Notes: generated by a model not told the origin, from the sequence alone. A stretch of DNA of 64,000 nt from Deminuibacter soli (GCF_003412455.1 NZ_QTJU01000004.1:372001-436000); one strand, 5' to 3'. Positions 35,066 through 44,935 are shown, counted from the stretch's first letter. Numbers and translations are program-made.

Positions 35066-36679
35066 ATGAAAAAGTTAACCACCATATATATTCTTTTAGC
35101 CGTTGCAACCTTTACAGCCTGTAAAAAAACGCTGGACGAGCAATCGTATTCAGCGGTAACACAGGAAAACTACCAGTATACCGATAAGGATTATTATCCG
35201 CTGATCGGTAAAGTGTATGCCAACCTGCGCAGCATGTGGGGCGAGCAGGATTATTACATGGCGCAGGAAGCCACCACAGATGAAATTGTAATGCCCGCCA
35301 ATGCATCCGGCTGGGATGATGGCGGCATTTACAAACGCATGCACCTGCATATCTGGAATGCTGATCAAAGCCAGATCACCAATACCTGGAGCAAACCATT
35401 TGCAGGCATCCTGAATGCTAACCTGATTATTGAGTTGTTAAGTACCGGTAAAGTGCCTGTGCCTGCTGATGTTAACAAGAACGCAGCGCTCGCTGAAATG
35501 CGTGTGGCACGGGCATTTTATTACTGGCTTATCTGCGACAATTTTGGTGACGCCCCGCTGGATACCACTACCAGCAAGGAGTTGCCTTCCAAGGTAACCC
35601 GCAAAGAAGTATACAATTTTATTGTTGCTGAAATCAACAATGCACTGCCCTTGCTGAGCGAAGAAAAAGGCACTTTGTATTACGGCCGTTTTAATAAATG
35701 GGCTGCGAAGGCGCTGCTGGCAAATGTGTACCTCAATGCGAAAGTGTATACAGGTGAAGAACACTGGAATGATTGTTTAACACAGTGCAACGATATTATT
35801 AATGGCGGCGGGTATAGCCTGGCCCCCAATTTCAGGGACAATTTTGTAACCGACAACAGTGGCTCTCCTGAAATCATTTTCGCCATTCCCTTTGATGAAA
35901 TACTGGGTACCAATTTTTATGTGTACATGTACTCCTGGCATGCGGCATTGCGTGCAAAATACGATTTGCAAACTACGCCGTATGGCGCAGGTTCATCCAA
36001 AGGCATCCCGCAGTTTATCAATACCTACGATACCGCAGATGGCAGGCTTGCAGATACCTGGCTGATGGGGCCGCAGTTTGCAGCAGATGGTGTTACGCCT
36101 TTATTGGGTTCGTATGATTTATCGGGCAAGCCGCTTGTGTTTGCCAACAGCATGCCCGATGGTTTGTACACCGGCGAAGCAGATGGATACCGGATGAACA
36201 AGTTTGAAGTAAAGATGGGCGCCAAACGCGACCTCAGCAACGACTTCCCGTTTTTTCGCTATGCGCAGGTGCTGCTGATGAAGGCGGAGTGCCTGCTGCG
36301 TACCGGTAACAGCGGCGAAGCTGCTGCGCTGGTAACACAGGTGCGTACCCGCAATTTTAAAACAGAATTGTCCAGGGCTGCGGTAACCCCGGCCGACCTG
36401 CTGCGCGATTCCCGCTACAGCTGGGGATATGTAGAGCACTACCAGGTAACCGATAAAGGCAATGTAACACCCGTTGAATTTGGCGGTTTGTATGATGAGC
36501 TGGGCTGGGAGTTTGCATGGGAAGGTTACCGCAGGCGCGATATGATACGGTTTGGCACTTTCACCGGTAAAAGCTGGTTATCGCATAAACCGAATGGTGA
36601 CTACCGTTCAGTGTTCCCGATACCGCAGCCGGTGATTGATGCAAACCCTAAAATGGTGCAGAACCCCAATTACCAATAA
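35066..36679 (+). CDS. SusD/RagB-family outer-membrane lipoprotein
   Basis: 537 residues with a lipoprotein signal (lipobox FTAC, Cys19). The body has the SusD helical TPR-like layout: MRVARAFYYWLICDNFGDAPLDT, RFNKWAAKALLANVYLNAKVYTGEEHW, FRYAQVLLMKAECLLRTGNSGEAAALVTQVRTR, and the C-terminal FEWEGYRRRDMIRFG-like segment and PIPQPVIDANPKMVQNPNY end. It caps the SusC transporter and binds the glycan at the surface. Co-transcribed with SusC (6-bp gap) and with the GH127 gene downstream. Confidence 0.94.
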   Translation: MKKLTTIYILLAVATFTACKKTLDEQSYSAVTQENYQYTDKDYYPLIGKVYANLRSMWGEQDYYMAQEATTDEIVMPANASGWDDGGIYKRMHLHIWNADQSQITNTWSKPFAGILNANLIIELLSTGKVPVPADVNKNAALAEMRVARAFYYWLICDNFGDAPLDTTTSKELPSKVTRKEVYNFIVAEINNALPLLSEEKGTLYYGRFNKWAAKALLANVYLNAKVYTGEEHWNDCLTQCNDIINGGGYSLAPNFRDNFVTDNSGSPEIIFAIPFDEILGTNFYVYMYSWHAALRAKYDLQTTPYGAGSSKGIPQFINTYDTADGRLADTWLMGPQFAADGVTPLLGSYDLSGKPLVFANSMPDGLYTGEADGYRMNKFEVKMGAKRDLSNDFPFFRYAQVLLMKAECLLRTGNSGEAAALVTQVRTRNFKTELSRAAVTPADLLRDSRYSWGYVEHYQVTDKGNVTPVEFGGLYDELGWEFAWEGYRRRDMIRFGTFTGKSWLSHKPNGDYRSVFPIPQPVIDANPKMVQNPNYQ

Positions 36680-36730
36680 CCGCAGGCAGGCTGTATGGCT
36701 GCAATCTGCCCGCATAAACACCCTTTGCGT

Positions 36731-38788
36731 ATGATGAGAAAAACCGCATGGGCCTTAATGGCCGTCTGGCTGCTCGCCTCCTTTAAACCCGCACATGATC
36801 CCGGGGATGCACGTTCGAGCAGAAGCAGTTTTGTATCGCCTGTATTCAGGGAATTACCCCTGGGCGATATTCAGCCACAGGGCTGGTTATTACACCAGCT
36901 GCAGATTATGCGGGACGGCACTACCAGCCACCTCGATGAAGTATACAACCGCATGTCGGAAGACAATGGCTGGCTGGGTGGTGCCGGTGACGGAGGAGAA
37001 GAAACGCCTTACTGGCTGGATGGCGCTGTACCGCTTGCCTATATGTTGCGCGATGCTTCGCTGATAAAAAAGGTGAAGCAATACATTGACTGGACACTCG
37101 ATCACCAGCGGCCTTCCGGCTATTTTGGTCCGTACACCAACTGGGAAATGCGCACCGGTAAAAAAGTAGATGTGGCCAACAGTGTATATGGCGACGACTG
37201 GTGGCCGCGCATGGTAATGCTGAAAGTATTGCAGCAGTATTACCTGGCCACACACGATAAACGGGTGGTGCCATTTATGACGCGTTATTTTCATTACCAG
37301 CTGAACGCATTGGGTAAAACACCGCTGAGCTTCTGTTCTGAATGGGCCAGTTCACGCGGGTCAGACAATGTGATGATGGTGCAATGGCTGTATGGCATTA
37401 CCAGCGATACCAGCCTGCTTTCACTGGCAGCTGTTATCGAAAAACAGGCATACCCCTGGGGCCGCTGGTTTGGTGATGACCGCTGGATTATACATACCAC
37501 CAATTACCGCAACACCGATACACTCATGAACCGCCATGCCGTGAATGTGGCCATGGGGTTAAAAGCGCCTGCCATCAGTTACCAGCGTACCGGTGATAAA
37601 CAGGAATTGTTTAATCTTAAAAAAGGGTATTACAACCTCATGATGGTGCATGGCCTGCCCATGGGCAGTTTTTCGGGTGATGAAGATTTAAACGGCAACG
37701 ATCCCAGCCAGGGATCGGAGTTGTGTTCAATTGTTGAAAGCATGTTTTCCCTGGAAAAGATCATCGAGCTTACCGGTGACGCCAGTTATGCCGATCCGCT
37801 GGAAAGACTAGCCTTTAATGCATTGCCGCCGCAGACTTCGGATGACTATAACCACAAGCAATATTTCCAGGTGGCTAACCAGGTACAGATAAGCAAAGGC
37901 GTGTTTGATTTTTCACTGCCGTTTGAGCGGCAGATGTGCAATGTACTGGGCATGCGCAGCGGTTACACCTGCTGCCTCGCCAATATGCACCAGGGGTGGA
38001 CGAAGTTTGCTTCACATCTCTGGTATAGTACAGCTACCGGCGGACTGGCGGCGTTAACCTACAGCCCGTCTACCTTAACTGCCAGGCTGGGGCGCGATTC
38101 AGTACCTGTAACCATACAGGAAGTAACCGATTATCCATTCAGCAGCGATATCAGTTTCCGTTTAAAGATGGACAGCGCAGTGGTATTCCCGCTGCAACTG
38201 CGGGTACCTGCATGGTGTAATGAAGCAACTGTATTGCTGAACGGGAAACCATTGCAAACAGGCAAAGCTGGCTCGCTGCTTACGTTGTACCGCGCCTGGC
38301 AGCCGGGTGATGAATTGCTGCTGCAGCTGCCTATGGAAATTCAGACTTCTATCTGGGGCCGTAATTCAAGAACAGTAGAACGTGGCCCATTGGTATATGC
38401 GTTAAAGCTGAATGAAAAATGGAAGAAAGGACATGATAAAAGGGAAGGAGATTATTACAGTGTATACCCGGCGAACGACTGGAACTATGGCCTGCTGGAA
38501 GATGCAGTGGAAAAACCCGGCGAAGAAATGCGTGTAGAATCCGGCGCGCCCGTAAATGCAGCGTTTGTATGGAACCTGGATCATGCACCACTGCAGATCA
38601 AAGTTCCCGCGCGCACAATTCCTGGTTGGAAAGCAGTGAACGGTGTGTCTGAGCAACCCGTAAACGACCGCACCGGCGTGTACCGCGGAAAGGTTTCCAA
38701 CAAAACGGAAGACGTAACGCTGGTGCCGTATGGCTGCACGAAGGTGCGTGTAGTGGCATTCCCCGTTGTAGCTGCTGCGAAAAGATAG
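36731..38788 (+). CDS. GH127 beta-L-arabinofuranosidase
   Basis: 685 residues from ATG at 36731 (in-frame ATG at 36695 adds 12 residues before the signal peptide, so is less likely). After the signal peptide the protein has the family (formerly DUF1680) features ELPLGDIQPQGWL, DGGEETPYWLDGAVPLAYML and GPYTNWEM. The metal and nucleophile set of the well-studied HypBA1 (Glu338, Cys340, Cys417, Cys418) has counterparts Glu330/Cys332 (SELCS) and Cys414/Cys415 (YTCCLAN), at similar spacing. It should release terminal beta-L-arabinofuranose outside the cytoplasm. Third gene of the SusC/SusD operon (51 bp after SusD). Other activities are known in related families, so the sugar specificity is inferred. 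Confidence 0.88.
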   Translation: MMRKTAWALMAVWLLASFKPAHDPGDARSSRSSFVSPVFRELPLGDIQPQGWLLHQLQIMRDGTTSHLDEVYNRMSEDNGWLGGAGDGGEETPYWLDGAVPLAYMLRDASLIKKVKQYIDWTLDHQRPSGYFGPYTNWEMRTGKKVDVANSVYGDDWWPRMVMLKVLQQYYLATHDKRVVPFMTRYFHYQLNALGKTPLSFCSEWASSRGSDNVMMVQWLYGITSDTSLLSLAAVIEKQAYPWGRWFGDDRWIIHTTNYRNTDTLMNRHAVNVAMGLKAPAISYQRTGDKQELFNLKKGYYNLMMVHGLPMGSFSGDEDLNGNDPSQGSELCSIVESMFSLEKIIELTGDASYADPLERLAFNALPPQTSDDYNHKQYFQVANQVQISKGVFDFSLPFERQMCNVLGMRSGYTCCLANMHQGWTKFASHLWYSTATGGLAALTYSPSTLTARLGRDSVPVTIQEVTDYPFSSDISFRLKMDSAVVFPLQLRVPAWCNEATVLLNGKPLQTGKAGSLLTLYRAWQPGDELLLQLPMEIQTSIWGRNSRTVERGPLVYALKLNEKWKKGHDKREGDYYSVYPANDWNYGLLEDAVEKPGEEMRVESGAPVNAAFVWNLDHAPLQIKVPARTIPGWKAVNGVSEQPVNDRTGVYRGKVSNKTEDVTLVPYGCTKVRVVAFPVVAAAKR

Positions 38789-38828
38789 CGATAATCATAC
38801 ATTGTTGATAGTTGGTTGATGCAATAAC

Positions 38829-38858
38829 AAACAGGGAGGCAAAAGCCTTCCTGTTTAT
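38829..38858 (+). terminator. Terminator after the GH127 gene
   Basis: AAACAGGGAGGC and GCCTTCCTGTTT pair (one mismatch) around an AAAA loop, followed by TATTT. It ends the PUL transcript 40 bp after the stop codon. Confidence 0.65.
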
Positions 38859-39048
38859 TTATACGGGGTTAGTCAAACGTTTGCGTGGTAAACAAAAGCA
38901 GCTGATCATCCATAACAAAATATAAAATCTGTTTTAGCGTGTCATTTGTACACAATGTAACATTATGTTTGCGGCCCCTTGACGGTTGTTATGCCTTCAT
39001 CAATTAACAGGAACGTTACGGATACCGGGCCGTAAGCATGTGTAGTGT

Positions 39049-40185
39049 ATGAAGTATATTATTTTTATCGGCATATTTCAATCGTTGATCGCATTGGTAA
39101 TTGTGGTTTCAGGCAAGCGAAAACCCTTGGCAGATAAGTATTTGACGTTATTGCTGGTATGCTTGTGCGTGCATCTTATAATAAAATTCGTGATGTATGC
39201 GGTGATCGGTAACTCTGTGCTCAATGCAACTTTCAATACATTTATTGGTCTGGCCTATGGCCCGCTCTGCTGGTTTTATGCGAAAAAAACGGCTGACAGC
39301 CGGTTTCGTGCCAAAAGTTACTGTTACCTGCTTTTGCCATTTATTATTGCGGCTGTTTGTTATTGCTCCATCAGTATATACATCTTGCTGTTTAATGTCA
39401 TTCCGTTGCAGGCGATGCATTTATATAATCTTATTACGTTGCCCTTAACCGTTGTTACGCAGGTAGTGCTTTGTATTGGCAGCTGGCGGGTTGCGGGCCG
39501 TTTAAACAATTTCTGGCAGGCAGAACAGCAATTGATCAGGTTAATCAATGGCTTACTGCTAACGATAAATGCGATGGTGCTTGTTCAATGGTTGGTGCGG
39601 CTTGCATTGTTCCTGAATCACACTGCCTATTCTGCTGCCACAGATACTTACCTGCGCTTTGCGGCATACACTGTTATTTTTATCTTGGGTGTTGTTATCT
39701 GCTGGCATAAAATGAAACAACGCGGCTGGCTGGATCTGATGCCTCATATGGCCGAAGCCTGTGCGGCTATTGCCATGGAAGCTAAAGAAGCAACTGCACC
39801 TGTGCGCCCAAACCTGCTGAGCGATGTACAGCAAAAGGTGCTGGTGGATACTATTGAAGCGGTGCTGTACAATAAAAAACTATTCCGCGATGCAGACCTG
39901 TCTATGGAGCAGGTTGCCATATTAACCGGCGCCCCGCGTATGCACATAGCCGAGGCATTAAACCGTTACCGGGGAGAAACCTTTCACACATGCATCAACC
40001 GTTTTCGCATAAACGATGTGCTGGAGCAGCTGGAGCGTGCAAAAGACAAGCAGGCAGCGGCAGATGTATCGGTCATTGCTTTTGAAGCAGGCTTCAAATC
40101 AAAGCAGGCCTTCAATTTCAGCTTCACCAAAGTAATGGGCATGACGCCGGCAGAATACCTTCAACTGAACAATATCAGGTTGTGA
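39049..40185 (+). CDS. Membrane-anchored AraC-type regulator
   Basis: 378 residues. The N-terminal 240 residues carry about seven hydrophobic helices; the C-terminal about 110 residues are an AraC DNA-binding domain (LSMEQVAILTGAPRMHIAEALNRYRGETFHTCINRFRI; DVSVIAFEAGFKSKQAFNFSFTKVMGMTPAEYLQ). Such seven-helix/AraC fusions are frequent in Bacteroidetes and likely respond to something at the membrane. It lies downstream of the GH127 gene beyond a terminator and has its own 5' region, so control of the PUL is possible but not shown. Confidence 0.88.
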   Translation: MKYIIFIGIFQSLIALVIVVSGKRKPLADKYLTLLLVCLCVHLIIKFVMYAVIGNSVLNATFNTFIGLAYGPLCWFYAKKTADSRFRAKSYCYLLLPFIIAAVCYCSISIYILLFNVIPLQAMHLYNLITLPLTVVTQVVLCIGSWRVAGRLNNFWQAEQQLIRLINGLLLTINAMVLVQWLVRLALFLNHTAYSAATDTYLRFAAYTVIFILGVVICWHKMKQRGWLDLMPHMAEACAAIAMEAKEATAPVRPNLLSDVQQKVLVDTIEAVLYNKKLFRDADLSMEQVAILTGAPRMHIAEALNRYRGETFHTCINRFRINDVLEQLERAKDKQAAADVSVIAFEAGFKSKQAFNFSFTKVMGMTPAEYLQLNNIRL

Positions 40186-40229
40186 GCGGTTTGATTGCTC
40201 TGTTGCTTAATGGTGAAACAAATAAACAC

Positions 40230-41507
40230 TCATTCCAATCGCCCGTAAATCGCAGCCCATCTCGGTTGTTGCTGCAATATGCTGAATGCGGGCTGCTGCA
40301 GGGATTTTTTACTGATGGCATGGCGTAGTTGCAGCAGGTTCAGGAAATCGAGCGCAATGTCTTTGTACTGCTGTTCGCCTGTTTGTGTGGCAATACGGCA
40401 GAAAATTACGGCAGCCTGTAATTGCTCCTCGTTGCTCATACCGCCTGCAATCATCGAGGCATTGTTATAACAGTCATACACTTTTGGAAAAGCCTGTTGC
40501 TGGTAGGCTTGTGCTGCACTGTCCAGTAATGATTGAGACAAATGTTGCAGGCTGTCTTCCCGGTGCCTGGCTGTTGCAGCATTAACAGGCTGGTAAGTGA
40601 AGCCATAACTGAGCGCATAAACAGCCAGCACCGGTAGTCCGATCGCTTTTCTGCGGCGGTCTGTCACTTCTTCCTGTGCAATGGTGCGAAAGCCGTTGGC
40701 TTGTCCTTGTTGTGTCCAGTTTACCTGTGTTCCGTAAAACTGCGGGTAGTTTAAATTGCATTGCACACGATCGTACAGGAAAGCATAATGTGCAGGATCT
40801 GTTTCAGTGCTTTGCCTGATCTTTTTCATCGAATCAAGTGCAGCCTGCTGAAAAGGAATGTCTGCATCGGCATGTTGTACCAGCAGCCAGAAATTGTTCT
40901 GGCCATCTTTTCCCACGCTGCTGATAGTGGGCCAGCCATATTGTTGCAGTATGGCTTTTGCCTGTTCACGGTTTTCGTTGCCGGTCGTGTAGATGTTGTG
41001 GTGTATACGCTGCAAAGCAGTGTCATTGGTAGTTTGCGCTGCCTGGTAACGCAGTTGCTGTTCTGCCAGGGCCATCTGGTTAATGCGCTTGCGCAGTGCA
41101 GGCTGTTTCAGTGTTTGCGCAAAACTGTTTTCGTTTGCCACGGCATTTTGTACCAGTTGCTGCCATTGCGCGGGCGCTGCATATTGCAGGTAGCTGAAAT
41201 AGGCATCCTGTTGCAGCCATGCCGCATCGTGCCAGCCCTTTTGCAAAGCCAGTTCCAGGTAATAAAAAGCCTTGCCGGCATTGCTGTCTAACGCATAAGC
41301 GCCGGCCGCCTTGTAGGCATTGAGTGCATCGGGTGGCTGAATGGCAAATGCCTGCTCAAAACAACGGATGGCATTGTGATGGTCTTTTTGCAAATGGTAC
41401 AAACCGGCGCGGGCAATGGCCGCATCGTAAGCCGTGTCGTACTGGGCGCCGGCATGCAGCGCAGGTAACAATAAAAACAAAAGTAAACGCAGGAAAGAAA
41501 GGTTCAT
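40230..41507 (-). CDS. Secreted TPR-repeat protein
   Basis: 425 residues with a signal peptide (about 1-21, ending HAGA). The N-terminal part has TPR pairs (AAIARAGLYHLQKDHHNAIRCFEQAFAIQPPDALNAYKAAGAYALDSNAGKAFYYLELALQKGW). The middle has NGQNNFWLLVQHADADIPFQQAALDSMKKI, a segment found in Bacteroidetes proteins of the DUF6624 type, followed by DRVQCNLNYPQFYGTQV. No enzymatic function is established. It is 76 bp downstream of the META-domain gene on the same strand. Confidence 0.78.
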   Translation of the reverse strand: MNLSFLRLLLFLLLPALHAGAQYDTAYDAAIARAGLYHLQKDHHNAIRCFEQAFAIQPPDALNAYKAAGAYALDSNAGKAFYYLELALQKGWHDAAWLQQDAYFSYLQYAAPAQWQQLVQNAVANENSFAQTLKQPALRKRINQMALAEQQLRYQAAQTTNDTALQRIHHNIYTTGNENREQAKAILQQYGWPTISSVGKDGQNNFWLLVQHADADIPFQQAALDSMKKIRQSTETDPAHYAFLYDRVQCNLNYPQFYGTQVNWTQQGQANGFRTIAQEEVTDRRRKAIGLPVLAVYALSYGFTYQPVNAATARHREDSLQHLSQSLLDSAAQAYQQQAFPKVYDCYNNASMIAGGMSNEEQLQAAVIFCRIATQTGEQQYKDIALDFLNLLQLRHAISKKSLQQPAFSILQQQPRWAAIYGRLE

Positions 41508-41583
41508 AGATGCAGCTGTGATTGCTTTGGAAGATACCTATTTTAACCGGAGTGCGCAAACACAGCTGCAGCAGCGGTAGCTA

Positions 41584-42021
41584 TTACGGAGCAACGGCTT
41601 CAAAACGCGCCAGCGGTGCCATCCTGGCCTTGTTTAAGGATAACTGGTTACCGCTGATGGTATAATTATCGGCTGTTTGCAATGCCTGCAGCAGTTTGGT
41701 TTCAGTAGTCATGTCAATGCACGCCATTTGCGTGGATGCCATTTGCGAAAAGCTGATGCGGCTGTGGTCTTTTATATCGTAACTGCCGTTAAAGGTGTTA
41801 CAGCCACCGTTACCGGTTATTCTTTTATCGGTTGCATTAAGCAGTATGCCGGGTATTTTACTGTTGCCGGTAACGGTTACCGGCTGGCCATACAATTCAG
41901 TAAGCCGCCATTGTTTCCCTGTGATGCCGTCACCGGCAGCAGCTGTTGACTGTTGTGTTTTACAGGAGCAGGATAAAGTTATAGCCAGGCCTGCAAGGAG
42001 GTATAAAAAGTATGGTTTCAT
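41584..42021 (-). CDS. META domain lipoprotein (HslJ-like)
   Basis: 145 residues with a lipoprotein signal (LAITLSC then Cys-x-Cys; probable lipobox near residues 16-20). The mature part is a META domain: GKQWRLTELYGQPV, GNGGCNTFNGSYDI, ISFSQMASTQMAC and LLQALQTADNYTISGNQLSL are typical of HslJ-like proteins, which appear in envelope stress. Location is periplasmic or outer membrane. The function of the domain is not firmly known. Confidence 0.88.
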   Translation of the reverse strand: MKPYFLYLLAGLAITLSCSCKTQQSTAAAGDGITGKQWRLTELYGQPVTVTGNSKIPGILLNATDKRITGNGGCNTFNGSYDIKDHSRISFSQMASTQMACIDMTTETKLLQALQTADNYTISGNQLSLNKARMAPLARFEAVAP

Positions 42022-42363
42022 TAAGGTGCAGTTTGTTTGAAGATCATATTACAAAATAAACGCCACAAAATATTGCCGGCAGCTGTGGGGCAAGCGGTAC
42101 ATTCTTAACGCAACAGGAACAGGCATGCAGGCCCTTTGGTTCATGAGGGGTATATACGCAGAAAAAAGATGAAAATATTTTAGCTAATTCGTTTATGCAA
42201 GGCCGGTCTGTAATGGCTTGAAATAGAATAATTTGTACCCGGGATGATGAAATGCCTATGGAACATACGCCCATAATGTATTGAAACACAGAATCGAACG
42301 GGATTGCTAAAAGTTTTTTAGCTCTTCATTTATTGGTAGCTTACCTGTGCCAAATGAAAAGCT
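42022..42363. other. 342-bp intergenic region between divergent genes
   Basis: It holds the 5' regions of the META-domain gene (minus) and the fatty acid hydroxylase gene (plus). It is A/T-rich, with a short ORF on the minus strand that has no family features. I see no terminator or conspicuous repeat. Confidence 0.45.
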
Positions 42364-43407
42364 ATGGATGTACTGCACACGCTGTATCATGAGTTTGTAG
42401 GGTTCTTCAATGTTGATGGAGTAGTTAAGTTATTCCGCACGGGGAACTATCAGTCTTTACTCACCTGGGATGGTATTACGGCTGCTATCGGTCCCTTTAT
42501 TCCCTTTTTGTTAGTTATTGAGATCATCAGGGCTGCTGTTTACAAGCGGTTTAAGATAGAAGATTACCGTGTTCCCTTTCTCATATTTGTATTCAACCGT
42601 TTTATCGGCCGGTTTATTTCCCTGGCAATGGTAGCGCTGTGCATCGGCTTCTTTTCGAAGTATGCCATTTTCACCGCCACCAATACCTGGTACTGGTTTA
42701 TTTATGGTTATATCGTATGGGAATTTGGCCATTTCCTGTACCATTATTGGGGGCACAAAGTGCGGTTGTTCTGGTGTTTGCATTCACAGCATCATACGCC
42801 GGAAACGATGAACCTCTCCGTAACCTATGCACACTTTTTTTTAGAAGGTGCCTACGCAGATGTGATACGCACCACAGTTTGCATACTGCTGGGTGTTAAC
42901 CCTTTTATGCTGGGTGTTATTATGTTTATTGATGGTACCTGGGGCGCATTTATTCATGTGGGAGAAAATGTAATTAAAGATGCGCGCTTCGGATTTATCG
43001 GCCGGTTAATTTTAACACCATCACATCACCGTGTGCACCACGCAAGAAATCCATTGTATATGGATACCAATTTCTGTAACCTGTTAAACATATGGGACAG
43101 GGTGTTTAAAACCTACGAGCCGGAAAGAAGGGATATTACTATTGAATACGGCATCAGTCGCAAAGTGAACATGAAAAACTTCTTTGATGTGTATTTCGGC
43201 GAGTTCTATTATCTGTTTAAAGATGTAGTCAAGGCACCCGGACTTAAAAACAAGCTCCTGTATATTGTTATGCCGCCGGGATGGAGCCATACCGGTGAGC
43301 ACAAGACAGCCACGATTGTTAAACGCGAATACAGGGAGCAGGAAGCTGCTTCCCAACAAACTGCAACAATACAGCCTGCATATGAACAAGAGAAAGCCAT
43401 CTGCTAA
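42364..43407 (+). CDS. Sterol desaturase / fatty acid hydroxylase family protein
   Basis: 347 residues with four or so membrane helices (about 38-55, 78-100, 108-125, 170-195). The eight-histidine di-iron motifs are present: HFLYHYWGHK (HxxxH), HSQHHTPE (HxxHH) and HHRVHHARNP (HxxHH). These enzymes use O2 to hydroxylate or desaturate lipids in the membrane. The substrate here is unknown; fatty acid, sterol-like and carotenoid substrates are all possible. The next gene begins before this one ends (26-bp overlap), so the products are probably made together. Confidence 0.9.
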   Translation: MDVLHTLYHEFVGFFNVDGVVKLFRTGNYQSLLTWDGITAAIGPFIPFLLVIEIIRAAVYKRFKIEDYRVPFLIFVFNRFIGRFISLAMVALCIGFFSKYAIFTATNTWYWFIYGYIVWEFGHFLYHYWGHKVRLFWCLHSQHHTPETMNLSVTYAHFFLEGAYADVIRTTVCILLGVNPFMLGVIMFIDGTWGAFIHVGENVIKDARFGFIGRLILTPSHHRVHHARNPLYMDTNFCNLLNIWDRVFKTYEPERRDITIEYGISRKVNMKNFFDVYFGEFYYLFKDVVKAPGLKNKLLYIVMPPGWSHTGEHKTATIVKREYREQEAASQQTATIQPAYEQEKAIC

Positions 43408-44443
43408 TCAGCCGGCCACGCGCCGGCGTTTTATACGCGAAACAACCATCACCCTCGGAGGGATTTTTATTATGCACGATCTTTTAGCCCGCGACAAGGG
43501 AAAAGTATATGGGTACAACAACATGCTGTATACTGTTGATACTGCATGGAGCAAATGCAACCCGCAGCAATATCCTGTGAACGATTGCCATGAAATGGTG
43601 CAGGACAAACAGGGCCGCATACTGCTGCTGACCAATGAAACAAAAAACAATGTACTTATTTACAATACCAGCGGCCAGTTGCTGGATGCCTGGGGACATA
43701 ATTTTCCCGGTGCGCATGGGTTAACATTGCACGATGAAAACGGTACCGAGTATTTGTATATCACCGATACAGTAAAACACCAGGTATACAAAACCACGCT
43801 TACAGGCGAAATACTGCTTACCATTGATGCGCCGCTCGACGCAGGCATTTATACCAAACCGGAAACCTTTGTGCCTACAGAAACCACCATTGCCGATAAC
43901 GGCGACATTTTTATTGCCGACGGTTATGGCGCCCAATACGTATTGCATTACGATAGCAAGGGAAAACTGCTGAACTATTTCGGGGGAAAGGGCGAAGGTG
44001 ACGAGCACCTGGATAATGCACATGGCATACTGATAGATAAGCGCACACACAATGGCGGGCTGCTGGTGACAGACCGTACACGCAATTGTTTCAAGCGTTT
44101 TACCATGGATGGCAAACTGCAGGAAATTATCCATTTACCGGGTGCCTGTGTATGCCGCCCTGTAATACATGGTCAACACCTGTACGCAGCGGTGCTGCGT
44201 TCACCGGATATGAACAAGGAAGGCTCAGGCTTTGTAACCATACTCGACAAACACAACAAAGTGGTGAGCAATATCGGCGGCAGTGAGCCAACCTACGTAA
44301 ACGGCCAGTTGCAGCCCATGTCGCAGACAGACAAGTTATTTGTACATCCGCACGACGTGTGTGTAGACAAAGACGAGAACCTGTACGTAGCACAGTGGGC
44401 ATCGGGCAAAGTATATCCCTATAAATTAAAACGAACTGTTTAG
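43382..44443 (+). CDS. Tat-exported beta-propeller protein (NHL/PAL-like)
   Basis: About 353 residues from the ATG at 43382, inside the end of the hydroxylase gene; a longer in-frame start at 43265 would lie wholly within it. The N-terminus RRRFIRETTITLGGIFI looks like a twin-arginine signal. The body contains repeated strand units as in six-bladed propellers: DCHEMVQDKQGRILLLTNE, GAHGLTLHDENGTEYLYITDT, TETTIADNGDIFIADGYGAQYVLHYDSKGKLLNYFGGKGEGDEHLDNAHGILID and HPHDVCVDKDENLYVAQWASGKV. The GYGAQYV and HPHDV segments recall the peptidylglycine lyase/NHL group, an enzyme type that needs metal. Partner and substrate unknown. Confidence 0.82.
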   Translation: MNKRKPSANQPATRRRFIRETTITLGGIFIMHDLLARDKGKVYGYNNMLYTVDTAWSKCNPQQYPVNDCHEMVQDKQGRILLLTNETKNNVLIYNTSGQLLDAWGHNFPGAHGLTLHDENGTEYLYITDTVKHQVYKTTLTGEILLTIDAPLDAGIYTKPETFVPTETTIADNGDIFIADGYGAQYVLHYDSKGKLLNYFGGKGEGDEHLDNAHGILIDKRTHNGGLLVTDRTRNCFKRFTMDGKLQEIIHLPGACVCRPVIHGQHLYAAVLRSPDMNKEGSGFVTILDKHNKVVSNIGGSEPTYVNGQLQPMSQTDKLFVHPHDVCVDKDENLYVAQWASGKVYPYKLKRTV

Positions 44444-44460
44444 GAACAGCCTGTTCCTGG

Positions 44461-44488
44461 AAAGGCGGCCTGTCGGCCGCCTTTTTTT
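44461..44488 (+). terminator. Terminator after the beta-propeller gene
   Basis: AAAGGCGGCC and GGCCGCCTTT pair around TGTC, followed by a run of T residues, 18 bp after the stop codon. Confidence 0.9.
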
Positions 44489-44935
44489 ATGGCCTGCCGG
44501 GCATAAAAAGGCGTAAAAGCGGCAGAAAATGAGGGAAGCAGCTGGAGAAAAAAATGGTCGGCGGGAATTCACCGTTTTTTCAATTATGCAACTGGAATCA
44601 ATATGGATATTGCATTGATGAAAATTAACTCGGTGGAGGCATAGATTATGAAATATTTTTATGCCTGCCATATCGAGACCGCCCGGTAAAAAAAGTATAC
44701 AGGCAATATATTTACGCCGTAAATTAAGCCTGATAATCCATCCCTTGGCAAACCTTGATCAGTTAAGCCATTCTTTTCCAGACTTTACGGTAAACCTTTA
44801 TAGCTGTCGCTTCAGGTGCCTGAAATAGGTAAGATGGGTCATTGCGTAGTCAATGATTACCTGGTCAATCTTGTTTTATTAGTCAACCTTTTCGGAACAA
44901 TTGTTATGTACGCCAACTAAACCAAATCCTTTCTT
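44489..44935. other. 447-bp gene-free stretch ahead of the second ECF sigma gene
   Basis: No credible ORF; an 81-codon minus-strand frame has no recognisable feature and a compositional bias unlike a protein. A small hairpin TCATTG/CAATGA (44839-44844, 44851-44856) lies 80 bp before the sigma gene. The region is A/T-rich and presumably carries the sigma gene promoter. Confidence 0.45.

Noticed and set aside
44426-44671. 81-codon frame on the minus strand overlapping the end of the propeller gene
   Set aside because: It covers the terminator at 44461-44488 and has no family feature.
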